Positions 49,249 through 61,456 of a stretch of DNA of 64,000 nucleotides are shown here, one piece after another. The stretch is from Ischnura elegans (lineage: Eukaryota; Arthropoda; Insecta; Odonata; Coenagrionidae), in assembly GCF_921293095.1 (NCBI RefSeq), contig NC_060246.1, positions 138,880,198-138,944,197 of the forward strand, given 5' to 3'. Under the pieces are notes generated by a model, which saw nothing but the letters and a program-made list of their open reading frames with translations, searched no databases and was not told the DNA's origin. How positions within the stretch are numbered: the stretch's first letter is position 1; each line of letters opens with the position of its first letter. Made by a program: the position numbers and the translations under genes.

Positions 49249-51912
49249 CTAGAAGAGGAAAATTTCCAGATTTAGTACAGGCTCAACAAAATTAAATGTA
49301 CTGATAACTAAGAACTACATGTATACATACAATGAAGAAATTTAAAATGTCACTTGCAATTAAAAATTGAATGTAGCCTTGGAATAACCCCTTTGTTGTG
49401 TTATAAAAGCAGTCTCATCGTAATACATAATTTAAAAAGTTGAGATCTAATTTGTAAGGACAAACAGGAAAAGTACTGCAGTATTTAGAAACTGATAGAA
49501 TTAACATTTTATTGGCGACATCTCAAAGGTAATCAGAAAAAAATTACTTTGAATCTTAAATAAATCTCCACTTCAAAATAATTTCCATAAAACGAAGGGT
49601 AATATTTCATCAACATAACTTGTAATATGCATGTCATGCACAGTATAGCATACCATGAACACATACACAGTAGATATTCACTTTTACACACCCATAATTT
49701 ATTTTTACCACAATTCGTCTTTTTCCTCAAGGGACAATGATTTTTCTATCTCCACAGTGTCATTCCCTACTTAATGATTGTAAAATATTTAATGGTCCAC
49801 TATTAATGGCAGCTCATGGATAACAACAAGATGGTGATGGTATCTGATCATGATGTAAATGACAAATTGATAAAAAGTTTGAATTCAAGAAGATCCCTCC
49901 ACTCCAGAAGCTCAAGGTTGAATAAATGTTACAAAATCTTTGCTCACTTCCTGCTTAGATTTTATATTTCTTACTCTGATGATTTAGATCAAGATGTCTT
50001 ACCCTAATTTTTTTATCAATCGAAGGCTTTTTCCTTCTCAAACTAGGTATTTCTAGGACAGCAATATCCTTAAATGTTTCATACATTCACATGAAACTTC
50101 GATCAAGCCCCATTTATACATCTTCATACTGCATCGTTTGCAGTTGAATTCATAAAACTTTTACAAAACTAATGTTTACCATGGCTCTAATGTCCATAGT
50201 TAACCCAAAAAGAATGTAAATAAAGCTTGAAGTAGCTAGCAGCGAATGCCAAATCTTGAATGAGTAAATGGAAGACAGGAATCATTCAGTTGGATGCAAG
50301 AACTGAAATAGGATTACATATTAACCAGTTAATTCCTAAACACTATATGCATAGCAGAGAAACTTTTAATTTTAGGTTATAATACGTCACGTATAACATC
50401 TGACAGTTAAAGAAAAAGTCACCATCCTCTTTTGCAACATTATCAAGATGAAGTAGATGTTATGGATGGCATGTGATGGATAAACCACTCCTATCTTAAA
50501 CTTTCGAAACAACTTATTTGCTTAATTTTACAGCATTAATTAATGTTCTAAATTTTGCCAGAAGTTCTTCGATTTCTATTGCATAACAAAATGTAGATTT
50601 CCAAACCGAACCAAAATGGGTATGGGTATTTGTGATAGTCCATTGTTATTGAAAGTTAAAAATCTCCTTTTGTCAAGCTGATTTTGGGGAAATGAAGATT
50701 AAAAAATAATATAGTATTTAAATTTCATTTCATCTTGTTGTATTTTATCAAAGTCCCTCATAAACAACCAGAGCCCTTAATGACACTGGTTCCTGCCACA
50801 GTACCGAAAATCAGGCACCGCACAAGTATCGACTTTTATGCATTCTGGGTGCTCAACTATAACATTTTTTTCTGTTAAAGTAATTGGTATTCTAAAAAGA
50901 TAAATCACACAAGGCAAAATGGAGAATTCAGCAGTATTTCCTGGGTTTACAATAGGTTAATTATGATTGCCCTTAAATTAAACCCCCACAATTAACCCTA
51001 CATACTTCCTTCTACCTTTCAGAATATTAAAAGACCATTTTCACTCTACCTACATAATACCTTAGCAACAGTACAAGGAAGAAAATACAAAAGGAACACA
51101 GACACCAGTAACAAACAAAAACTTACAAGAATACATACTGTTTGAAAAGATGACCTTGGAATTAATAAAAAAATTTAGCCTTATTAACTACGGAAGCCCA
51201 GTACGATGAGGACTACATATATAACTAGATTTCAAATTTGTTAGGAATGGCCAAGGAACCATTAAAAACCAATGATTTACTAGAAAAATAAATCGGTACC
51301 AATCATTACAACGATCTCTCTTACCTGAGGCCATTCAGTACTATGAGAGGTAAATTCTGTGGTCAAATATTGTTTATGGCAACAAAGAACTATACAGTAG
51401 AATCTCATTTTAGAGGGTACAGCATACACCCATGTCTCGTATAGCGCAAGGGATGCGTTCCTTGGGGTCTTTGCGCTATACGAATTTGCGTTATACGAGA
51501 GCGTTTTAACATAGGGAAGATAGGGATGCGTTCCTGGTAGCATAGGTCTTGGGTATTGAATTTCCTCTAAAACATTATTTCTATAAATATTTATAGTTTA
51601 AAACATCTTTAAAGATAGTATTCACGCATTCAAAGACTTTTATTCACGTTAAAAAAAATTCTTACGTGCTTTCGAAATTCCGTCCTGTCGTGCCGTGCGG
51701 GTGGGCTAACATCTGCTATCTCAGGGGATCGTAATGCGTTGCCGGCAGTTGATGATTTTTCAAACTAGTCTAAAAACAACTATTGTGTCCCCCAGGCCCT
51801 TTTGTCGCTCATCGAAATGACAGGAAAATGCTACTTTAAATGCCATTTCATAGCTAGCGGAGTTTATGAATGATAAATCATTTTAATTTGAAGTCCTCCG
51901 AGTCATTAGCAG

Positions 51913-52477
51913 CTACGTGAAACAGTCTTTAAATGCCTTGAAACCTGACCCAGGTTTTCCTTCCCTGAAAATGAATGAACGAGAATGCATTCTTTTCCAA
52001 AAGAATATCGTCTCGTCAACACTAAAAACTAGTTGAGGGGGAAAGGAGCCACTTTCAATAACAGCTTGGAGTTCATCAGAAAATGTTGTGGTGGCTGCGC
52101 TATCAACACTTGCAGATTCACCTGATATCGCCGCACTGAAAATACCTGCTTGCCGTTTAAATTCTGGAACCAACCGGAGCTTTCACTTAATGTCTCGGAG
52201 CGATTACCACTCTCGTCTTTTTGTACTGATTCACCATGAACTTTCCGTATGTGTAGAACGCTTGGTTGAAGTTGGTGTGGCTGAGGTCACTGATATTTTA
52301 GCTTCGTCTTTATTCAGAATAAGGCATCGTAAGTTTAAACTTCCGCGCAATATCGCTTTGACGCTCTCCATTTTCAAAGCAATTGACCTCTCTCAAGTCC
52401 TCTTCTAGGTTAATGGTTTTTCTTGATAAATTCTTGATTTTTCTACACGCATTCCTATTTTTTGCCATATTCTCTTG
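51913..52477 (-). pseudogene. Tigger/pogo transposase fragment: CENP-B-like HTH plus start of DDE_1 domain
   Basis: Downstream of the insertion, the minus strand encodes a helix-turn-helix segment with TINLEEDLREV and FENGERQSDIARKFKL, typical of the pogo/CENP-B N-terminal DNA-binding domain. A stop follows. A second open stretch (52173-51913) contains PPQLVFSVDETIFFWKRMHS, then SRSFIFREGK and FKAFKDCFT. This matches the Tigger DDE_1 core V-F-x-x-DET-x-x-FWK-x-MPSRT, with the first catalytic Asp retained in VDET. Several stops and frameshifts interrupt the gene, so it is dead. The later catalytic Asp residues were not recognised in the roughly 480 bp left before the terminal repeat. Confidence 0.85.
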
Positions 52478-52485
52478 GTTTTTAT
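52478..52485. repeat. Target-site duplication, left copy
   Basis: GTTTTTAT immediately left of the TAGTGTTGCC terminus, identical to 58692-58699. It marks precise insertion into the Tigger transposase gene. Confidence 0.85.
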
Positions 52486-52491
52486 TAGTGT

Positions 52492-52660
52492 TGCCGCGAG
52501 ACTCGAGACTTTCTCGTCTCGTCTCGAGTCTCGTCTCGTTTTCGAGACGAGACTCGAGACGAGACCGTAGGGTAGAATTCGAGACGAGACTCGAGACGAG
52601 ACCACCTTTTGACGAGACGAGACGATACCACTTCCACGAGACTCTCGAAAGTCTCGAAAT
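52492..52660. repeat. GAGAC/GTCTC subterminal repeat array, left
   Basis: Roughly 170 bp composed largely of CGAGACGAGACT-type units in both orientations, so it can fold on itself. It is paired with a similar array at 58549-58680 at the other end of the 6.2-kb element. Arrays like this next to transposon ends often serve as transposase-binding sites; that role is inferred. Confidence 0.85.
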
Positions 52661-54309
52661 TTAGATACACGTCCTTAATTAATATTTGGTATAGTTTTAT
52701 GCCTAGAGGTTTATAGGTTTATGCCTAAAACTATATCCTTCAGTTAGGACGAAATACATTTTACGTTTTTCGTAAGCATTGTATTTTAAATACAGCTGAA
52801 TAATAACTTTTCGATAGATGATCAAACTATAAACTAGAATATTTGCTGAAAAACCGATTTCTAAATGCATGAGCGACACTTATGGAGCCAAGTAAGGGAG
52901 TGTTAATGGCTGACTACTTTTCCTTGTTTCCCGGGATAATTAACTTGGAAAATTGGAGCCTTATTTTAATGTAAAAAAGTTCTGGCTAAACTTTCGAGAG
53001 CCACAGCCTTGTGTTGCAAAAATGTGTTACGTTGGGTGGTGAGCCCCTCGACGGTATCTTTTGCTTTGGGTAATTCCTGTAATTATTTCCTCTTGATTTC
53101 TTCAGGGTTCAAAGGTCTTTCCTCATTCTGCATTTGTGAAAGTGTGTATCGTAAACAAAAGACTGCATTATACAAATATAAAATTAGGACGCATGACGAG
53201 ACTTATTCCGCGTCGGTAAGCGATACTGCACAGTATAATAGATCGTAACGAGAACGCCAGAAATCGTGTATGGCTTTCGTAAATTGCAGTTTCCTTTTTC
53301 TTTCTACCATTTTTTTTTGTAGCAATCCATCACAAAATTCACGTTTATATTACTTCAGTAATAAATATTACTGCGCCCTTCATATCTAAATTTTTCCTAA
53401 GATTGCAACGACAGTATAATTTTTATTACAGCTGAGAGGAATCCTAAATTACCTCAATTTCATAAGAGACATAAACGTGTTTATAATTATATTCATTAAA
53501 ATTCTTATATAGTTATTCAAGCTGAACTCCCCTGGGATCCTGCCAACTTCATTTTTTTCTTAACTAGGAAGTCTGTGGTGCTGTCATCGGCACTAAAATC
53601 TCAGTAGGCTGAAGAGTCATAGTATCCTCAATTTTTATCTCACTCATTTGAAGATACTCGGAGAAAATGAAAGTCGTGCGTCAGCATTTTAACTTTTCTG
53701 AAAGAAAAACTTCGAATCGGTTCATAATCGGTAGAGGGTATTTCGAGGTGGTATTAGTACCTTCGTGTATTGCGATCTCATTACCCTATTGGAGTTCCAT
53801 CTCTAAGGCTATGTCCGGAAACATTTCACCCGCATGTTATTGCAAAACAATGTGGCTCGCGTGGATGTTAGCTAATAATTATTTCAATGTATTGCATATT
53901 GTAAGAACTTATGGAGAGAAAGTCGTACTTAAATATGTTACAATTGCAATTAATTTTTAAAATTTATGGTGAAAAAATGTGTCCTACACAGTTATTCCAC
54001 ACTTGAGATAATCCGGAAAAAGCCTGTGGCGAGGGCAGGAGGCTGCTGTTGGCCGCACCGCGATATACAGGGATATATATGTCACCATATTTTGTCTCCG
54101 GAAGGCGTGTAGGCAAGGATAAATATCTGAGAGGAAATTGTTGGTTCAAATGAAAAAACATCAACTCAGTACAATTATTTACTATAACCTGATGCCTTCT
54201 GGAATAGTTTGCGCATCATGGAGCTCACGTAAAACTCCTTTAATTTTACCATCATTTCTTTGGCCCAAAAATGATTTTCCCTCGGTATTCAATTAAAATA
54301 CCATGAGGA

Positions 54310-54780
54310 TACCACCAAATAAAATCAAAATATTTTTATTAGATATTTCTAGCTGTCTGCACTTGGTAGAAATATCTTCTTCTTCTGCGTAGCTTATAAT
54401 TTCCCTCTTTTATTTCCATAAAGGTAACTTTTATTTTCAACTTCTTCCTCAGGAGTAATATTTGTACGACCAAGACCTCGCCATCAAATATTATCCCATC
54501 AGGACTAGCAGCCAAAAAAGTGCATTTTAATCAACAAAGACACCTCCGGGCAAACCTCTATTTTTGCTTGATCTTTCATATTCCCTGATGGCAGATTTTT
54601 CATTGGCATTCCCCCAATCGGTTGCCTAGATTCCTCTAAAGGAAGGAAGCAAAACATCGTCAGCCAATTTTGATGTTTGATTTCCTAAGATTACACATAC
54701 GACCAAAGGAAGAGGCTTGAACCTATTCCACTTTTCTGACTGCCACGTCCCATTGAGCATTTGATCTCTAGTTTCCTTCA
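54310..54780 (-). pseudogene. YqaJ / lambda-exonuclease-type nuclease, frameshifted remnant
   Basis: Reading the minus strand from about 54780: KWNRFKPLPLVV resembles the N-terminal R-L-T-A-S-N-F helix. Next comes a clear W-G...NE...A-I-R-E-Y-E block (DWGNANEKSAIREYE at about 54620-54580), then GGVFVD. A stop or frameshift follows at about 54530, and the neighbouring frame continues FLAASPDGII (SPDG at 54506-54495), EIK (54416-54408) and YFYQVQ (54374-54357). In YqaJ-family alkaline exonucleases the order is E in the NE..A block, D in SPDG, E-x-K, then Q-V-Q, and all four landmarks are visible. The proteins digest double-stranded DNA 5'-3'; in animals, homologues are often carried by transposons. 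At least one frameshift and several stops make this a pseudogene. It lies inside the 6.2-kb hAT-like element; whether it belongs to it or to a second nested element is unresolved. Confidence 0.72.
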
Positions 54781-57700
54781 CTTAATTTTCACGCCACCTT
54801 TGTTTCATTTTTACTAATGAAAGGAAATCACTCATTGAATCGTGGTTGGACAATTTTACGTCACTTTGAGCATCACGAAATCACGAATGAGTCTATAATG
54901 ATTGTCTGATCCCTCTATTCGATGACGTTTATTTTTGGATGTTGCAGATAACTCCATACACGTTTCCTCATATATTCCTTATCCCTTTCTGAGAAAACAA
55001 ATTTTTTTGTAAATTCTCCTCGGCTCTTGTCCATTAGTTCTTTGTGAAAAATGCACATTGTCTTTCACATTGGAAGTTACTGATGCAATGGGGCACCTAG
55101 TTTCGTAGGACCCCTTAGACATAAATTTACTCTCTTCCCTCTTATGTACTTTGCCACGTAAGAGTTGTAGAACTCCGCAAGATTGTTATTGACATTATAT
55201 ATAATAAAAAAATAGGGGACTGACTAGATAAGAGACTGTTAGCATAAACGATATCCTCCCATAAAAACTGATGAAATGAGGGATCAAGTTTTCCTCTCCT
55301 TCTTTGGGCCCTTTGCAATAATATATATCACATTTACCATGGTTTTCGAGGGTTATATTTCCTTTTCTTTAGCCGGTTACTCTCCGATATCTCCACTTCA
55401 CGTAAATAGTCGGTTGTTCCATTTTCTACTTTCCCAGAATCAAATCACATTCGACATCAAGGTGGAAAAACAAAAGGGCCTCTCTTAGAGGTTGAGGAAA
55501 AAATACCCATAGGTAGTACCGAGAGTCCGGTAGTACTTGGCAGTATTTAAATGCGGTAATACCTTATCGATACTAGAAATACCGGTACTTGTATAGAGGT
55601 ACTTCGACAGATTTGTCATTTTATGTTTTATCAATCAGCTAACTACTAAAGTAATTGAGCGTTGATAATATTACAAGCGAAAATAATCTTGAAGGACATA
55701 GCTATTAACAATGACGGCATAATTTACAGTACCTATTCATGACGATTTGATTATATGATTTAGATTTTTTCTGCATGTATGTTAAATGACCTTAAAGTAT
55801 CAATTATAAATGAAAATATTCGAATTAAATATGACTTGCAAAGTAATTTTACGAGAATTTCAGCCAAATATCCAGTTCAAAATTATTACGTGTTTTGACC
55901 ATGGCTACATGCTTCACTGCTTTGACTGTTTATCACTATGGCCATAAAAGATTTTTTAGCCACAGAAGGCAAGAGAATCAATGTTATTGAATCGTACAAT
56001 GTATATATTTTTCTAAACTGAACAGAAATGTGACCTACACATCTAATTTTATTCGATCGCAGTATTTTAGGCATAACTTATTCCTATTCTAGAGATGTAA
56101 AAACTACTATACCTTTACATGAGACAAGTGTAAAAATATTTTTACACACATAAATACAGCAGAAATTAAAATGACAAAAGCTTTCTCGGGCACCAAGTGA
56201 GTGGTTGTTGTATAAGTAGCCAAAGTTTGTGTCGTATTGCCACCGTCGGGTGTTTGAATAAGAAGACGTTCTGCTGTCAGTGTCTGACTCTTGTCTGAGA
56301 GAACTTCAAATTTATCATTCGCTAGGAAAACAGCAAAAATTAAAACGCGTACTCCGAAATCGTTTGTATAACGTTGCCTTTGACAACTACATCGCTATCA
56401 CAGTTCCACAATTAGATTATCGAGCCTACGATAAAGTTTTCTGATGGATTTTCGTATAAATGCCTATGAATGACTTTTTCAGTGTAATCCTCCTGTATAA
56501 TAATCTAATTTTCGGAAACACCTGATAATTATAATAGATTAATACGAAAGTTTATTTTCAACTTATTAACAAATTTTATAAATTACGAATGTACCAGTAT
56601 ACCGGTATTTTTTCGCCGGTGCAAACGAGGGAGTACTATTATTGTTATTTAACCCCTCAAGCGTGACTTTAAATGCCCGTGGTTGTTCACTCAGCGTGCG
56701 CAAAACCAACGTCTGCGTCTTCTGAATGCCAAGCCTCAAGCGTGAAAGACACACAGAATGAGTTTGAAAGTTTCATTAGGTATTCCTATCTCTTAATCTT
56801 CCATGTATGTACTTCCAGTGAGTATATATGTGAGACATTTCTGCCTGATTTCGTTCTGTGCCTATTAATTGCCTCTGTGTGCTCGAATTTTTTAAGAATA
56901 TTTTTTCCAGCTGATGCCAGGATACTTCATCTAGGAGCGGCGTCTAGTGGACACGTATGGAAGATAGTCTTCCACTTACGCTCCGATTTATGTGCTTTCT
57001 TAGCGATTGTGTGTTCCATGTGGGGACGCTGAATGCCTTACTCTGTGGTTCATTATCATCTCATCTTCTGTCTCATCTTTTCCTTTCTCTTTCATCGAGG
57101 CAATTATAGTGAAGGCTTGGACCGTCCAGGCATTGTCACTCAATAGTTCTTGGAGCCTCGAAGGCCTGCCAGCATCTGGTATCTTATTTATTACGTTGGA
57201 AGCTGAGGGTTGCAGTTTTTTTCACGCTTACGTTTGCTTTGGTGGTTTTATTTTTTTAGGCCTTGGGCCCCTTCCGTACATGAACCCCTTCTTAGTTGAG
57301 CATGCCTTCTAGCTCTCGTGAGTGGTCCGATCAGTGTGTGCTTGACTTTCTGGAACAAAAGAGTGCAGAATGTTCTGATACGACTTCGTAAGTTTCAATT
57401 GGATACTCCCTTGACTCCAGGTTCGCAGATTTATAACATCTCATTTTTCTGTGAATTTTCAAGAAAACAATTGGAAAGATATCGGCTGTGAAGGCGCGCC
57501 TGTAACCTTTGCGTGTGATTTAGTTGAAAAGAAATATCGCCTATTCGTGTAAAAAGGATCCTTGGAATTGGAGTTATTTTTCGAAGATGAAATAATTACA
57601 ATTATAGTTACAGAGACAAACCGCTACGTGGCATAGTTTCTTTAAAATTTACAAAGAAAATTCCAAAGCAAAAAATGCGCTTTTAAAAGTGGGTTCCCAC

Positions 57701-58548
57701 AACTCTGGTGGAAATAAAATTATTTCTAGGGTTGCTCATATTGATGAGAATAAATAAGAAACCAACCTTAGAATGTATTTTATCGGAAAACATGTATTCG
57801 AGACTCAATTTTTCTCAATGTAATGGGAAAGGAAAGGTTTTCATTGCTCACCAACTTTCTCTGTTTTGTAGTTAGAAAGAGGAAGGAAGTTGTAAAAAAG
57901 GTCCTTACCACTATAACATTTCGCCCATTATTGAATATTTGAATCTTAGTGAACAAAATTATAGCGGGACAGAATTTAGAACAGCACAAAGGACGGCTCT
58001 CGGATACCGATACGGAATGTGCTCGATCGACCAGATGGCATATTTTGTTCAAAAAACCCACAAATTGAAACATATAGGGTTGAAAGAAGAAAAAGTGTAG
58101 TGAGTGAGATAAACATAAAGAGATACGAGACAAGATACAGATGTAAAACTGCCCAGGAACCTGTGTTTTGAGTAACCCCACAGACTTTTCAGCTACTAAT
58201 CACGGCATACAGGGAGCAGGCAAAAGTAATCGGCGCTGAAAATGGTAAGTACGTATTAATAATAATCAAGTTCAAACAATGTTTAAGAGAATATAATTTG
58301 TTGAATTTTTTTCGGTGATCGATTACGATTATGTCTACATTTCATTTTTAGAATTTTTTAGTTTTATGTTACTATTTTATTCATTGATTATCAATAAAAT
58401 CAATGATTTTAGCACCAGTTTGATTCAATTGGTGTCCAGATAAATATGTGTTTGCAATTTTTATTAATGGCTCTCATATTTTTAAGACCTTCGATTCAGC
58501 GAATAAGCACGCAATGGAAACGACGCTAAATTTATTATGGGGTAAACG

Positions 58549-58680
58549 AGACGAGACGAGAGTCTCGTACGAGACTCGAGACCGAGACGAGACTGGGGTT
58601 CACGAGACGAGACTTGAGACGATACCAGAGGTCAGGAAACGAGACTGAGACGAGACTGGCGAAAGTCTCGTCTCGTCTCG
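58549..58680. repeat. GAGAC/GTCTC subterminal repeat array, right
   Basis: About 130 bp of GAGAC units just inside the right terminus of the 6.2-kb element. It is the inverted counterpart of the array at 52492-52660, including the shared ACTTTCG spacing next to the terminal repeat. Confidence 0.85.
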
Positions 58681-58691
58681 CGGCAACACTA

Positions 58692-58699
58692 GTTTTTAT
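58692..58699. repeat. Target-site duplication, right copy
   Basis: GTTTTTAT immediately right of the GGCAACACTA terminus, identical to 52478-52485. Removing one copy and the element restores an unbroken frame on the minus strand. Confidence 0.85.
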
Positions 58700-58790
58700 C
58701 CTGTATGGCTCTATCTAAATCACCTTCTTCAGCTGAACTGTATTCCTGAGACGCAGAAGGGCTAAGACTGCGGGGAGGGAACGAAGCCAT
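58700..58790 (-). pseudogene. Tigger transposase N-terminal fragment
   Basis: From an ATG at 58790 the minus strand reads MASFPPRSLSPSASQEY and then SSAEEGDLDRAIQDKN, where it meets the insertion at the 8-bp duplication. The frame resumes at 52477 with QENMAKNRNACRKIKNLSRK. The start codon and open frame up to the break suggest this is the original N-terminus. The leader itself is not diagnostic; the assignment depends on continuity with the downstream helix-turn-helix and DDE fragments. Confidence 0.6.
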
Positions 58791-59589
58791 TGTGTTTAAG
58801 ACTCTATAGCGGACCCTTTTATGTGTTGATGCTATTCATGCGCAACTCGGTCACCGCTCCATTTCTCCCCCGTGAATACCGATGACCTTGAAGGCTTTAG
58901 CGTAGACTCTCTACCTGGAAGGCAATCGCCCGGTAACCTACGACGGCAAAAATACGTCTCAAACCGTATTGCTGAAAAAAAAACTCTTTTCCACTAGCCC
59001 CACGCTTAATTAACGATCTAAATTATTTATTATCATTCTGTTAAGGAGACGAGATAAATCTTCGGTAGGCAAGCTATCTAGACCCAATGACGAGTACATA
59101 ATACTCTTGGCAATTGCGCAGCAATGAATTTCGATTAATATATAAACAAAAAAGAAGATTTGAGGCAAGAAATAATATTAATATGCGTAAATTGATAGAA
59201 ATTTCGTGTGTACTTAGCGCAAGTTCACGTTTTATCACGAGAGCGTTTAAGATTTTTGATTAGGCTACACTGCGTTGCAATGTTTCCCTGAGGAACGAAT
59301 TTGCGCTATATCAAAATTGCGCTAATCGAAATTGCGCTATACGAGACATGGGTGTATAGCGAAAATAATGTTATAACGAGAGAAGTGGAGTGTACCACCA
59401 AAAAGCCTATGATTAGGATGAAAGGCACATGTAAAAAAATAAGGTACCTAATAGCAAGGCCAAACAGTCCCTGCCACTGTATGCTCTATGTATTAAAAGG
59501 TTCAGAACTACAGTACACTTCAGTATGGAGCATAACTAGTAAAAGTAAACTGCGGTCACCCATTTACCAGTAATGGTAGAAATGTAACT

Positions 59590-59901
59590 TTGAAAATATG
59601 TGCACAATGTTTATTTTGCAAGCCACTAAACCTCCTAACATCACTAATAGAACTGACTGAATCACTGACGACAACTCAACTGAATGACTACATTGGTTGT
59701 CATCACGGATCATTGCGAAAGATCCACAATATTAAAGCCAGTTTAGCTCCATGTGGTGGCAGACTCAGATTGCGAGCCAGGCTACCAGTCATCAATCAGG
59801 GGCAGTGTCGAGAGCTCACCAAGATCGCTCGGTACTGCATCCGCACCGGGCTTATTGACGCCACACCAGAACTAGGGAGAGGTGTGGCCACAAAAAACTG
59901 A
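59590..59901 (+). other. Unassigned open frame in SMC1 intron
   Basis: A 103-codon frame that is less AT-rich than its surroundings and ends GRGVATKN. The middle (HHGSLRKIHNIKASLAPCGG) is not low-complexity, but I recognise no family. It lies on the strand opposite to SMC1, just beyond the Tigger element. It could be an eroded transposon gene or chance. Confidence 0.2.
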
Positions 59902-60542
59902 AGTGTTTTCTAGCAGGACTCTCAGTCAACTACAAATTAGTTGACACCAGACCACACCTATCCCACACCACACACCTCTGCCATTGATTCACATTTTCTT
60001 TTTGCCTTCTGCCTGTTACTCTCCTGTGGGAATTCATCTTATTCCAATATTGAAAGTAGCATCCTATACAGGAATTTTAGTCTCCAGACTAGTAAACCAA
60101 AATTAAAATAAAACACTAAGAAGTAATGTATGTATTCGTATATGTAAATATTTCTTAAGGCCTCCTGCGTCAATAACTGCTTGTGTCCAAGATCAGTGCA
60201 TCTATGGCTACATGATGCATGATGGCACAATCACGCATTAATAGTCTTCATGAGAATTTATTTTAATTCTTTCCGATTGTCATAGATGGAATAATTACAC
60301 CACATGCCCATGGAACCATGTCCCACTACGACTGCCTCTTATGCAACTTCGTGCAATGCAACTGTTTAGCGATGTGTCTGGAAAAGGTTTCTGCCAACAC
60401 ACAGCAATTTGATGAATCATTAATCCAATCCCAGATGATACCAGAACCGTGACCATGTAGCTAAACATAATGCAACACACAACCTAGGATATGTGGGGCA
60501 CCATTAATTGTTTTGAGATATTTCATTAGCCAAATCATACAC

Positions 60543-61199
60543 AATAGGGTGGTTTCCTATTATTTTTTATTGCCTAAATCGAAAGATTATTACTCCTGGA
60601 GTACGTATTTCGCGCTTTTAGATTTTTAAATGACGATATCTATTTTTCGCGATTAAATGAAAAGTGAAAAATTTCAAGCGCGCAAAAACGCGACGCGTAA
60701 GTAGGAAAGTCCGTGCGATGCATTTCTGGTTCCCCCTCTCTCCTTGTGAAGTGACCTTGATCGAGACTCTGAGCGCTGATAGGACGCAGGATGCTAGCGG
60801 ATAGCTGAGTACCTTGCTGAATGGTAGCGCTTGGCTTAAAAAAGGTTTATTAATACCTTATCAAACGAAGAAAACTTTCAGACCTTAGCCAGTTTTAATA
60901 GGTGATTATTAAGACATGTTTCCCTGAGCTCTGTGCCTCATGCATGCATTGGTAACCTCAGACGATGTATAACTCCTATCCTCTCGTGTAGAAACTAGGT
61001 CCCTGTGACGTCACGCGGAGTGGAATCGCATGGGCGCCAATCTGGCCTTTTTCAAATGAGGATAAAATTTGACCCTTGCCATTCGTCTAAACCGGTATTT
61101 CAAAAACCAAATAATTTGTGTATTATGAATACACTAATGGTGGGTAACGAATCGCAATCAATGCCTATCGTTTTCTTTGATGAAGGAAACTACCCTATT
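60543..61199. mobile_element. MITE with AATAGGGTGGTTTCC termini, copy 2
   Basis: Second copy of the element at 37488-38155, same orientation, with long near-identical stretches throughout. The ends are AATAGGGTGGTTTCC and GGAAACTACCCTATT. It lies in the last SMC1 intron, 23 bp from a 3' fragment of another hAT-like repeat (61222-61456). Confidence 0.72.
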
Positions 61200-61221
61200 C
61201 TGCAAATGCAGATATAATCCA

Positions 61222-61456
61222 ATAGATAATTGCGCTTCGAGTATACGTGGACAGTATCTACACGTGACTCGGCTTTGAAACATGATAGAAAGATAAATTT
61301 TTCTTTTAATCCGCCAATCATAGTTCTACAATCAAGGTTGAGAGATTTCCAAGGTTTCATGGCGAAATTAATGGCTATTTCCAGGTTTTTTCACGGTAGA
61401 CGAAATACACGGCTTATTCATAGTTTTAAGGTTTTCACAGTTGAGTGGGAACCCTG
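61222..61456. mobile_element. CAGGGWTCCC-end element, 3' fragment
   Basis: Homologous to about 42866-43096, for example AATTGCGCTTCGAGTATAC near the start, and ending GAGTGGGAACCCTG, the proper terminal repeat. The left part is missing; the MITE ending at 61199 lies immediately to its left. Confidence 0.65.

Larger units (their letters stand above)
52486..58691. mobile_element. 6.2-kb hAT-like transposon with GAGAC-repeat termini
   Basis: The ends are inverted copies of TAGTGTTGCCGCGAGAC (17 bp exact), flanked by the identical 8-bp direct repeat GTTTTTAT (52478-52485 and 58692-58699). An 8-bp duplication and a TAGTG start are hallmarks of hAT elements; P-type elements also make 8 bp, so the superfamily is a strong guess. 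Inside each terminus is about 150 bp built of GAGAC/GTCTC units. The interior (about 5.8 kb) has no hAT transposase I can recognise but contains a YqaJ-type nuclease pseudogene at about 54.3-54.8 kb. The interior is otherwise AT-rich with only short frames, so it may hold further nested elements. Confidence 0.8.
51427..59354 (-). mobile_element. Tigger/pogo DNA transposon, split by a hAT-like insertion
   Basis: The element is bounded by inverted repeats starting CACCCATGTCTCGTATAGCG at both ends. Each end abuts a TA dinucleotide (51425-51426 and 59355-59356), the target duplication expected for Tc1/mariner-pogo elements. Subtracting the inner insertion (52486-58691 plus one 8-bp duplication) leaves about 1.7 kb, a normal Tigger size. 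Transposase fragments on the minus strand lie on both sides of the insertion (58790-58700 and 52477-51913). It sits in the last SMC1 intron, in the same orientation as SMC1. Confidence 0.85.

Noticed and set aside
52405-52670. Open frames rich in SRLESR/ETRRD repeats
   Set aside because: They are translations of the GAGAC pentamer array at the transposon end.
58448-58648. Open frame ending in DETR repeats
   Set aside because: The same GAGAC array at the right end of the element, not a protein.
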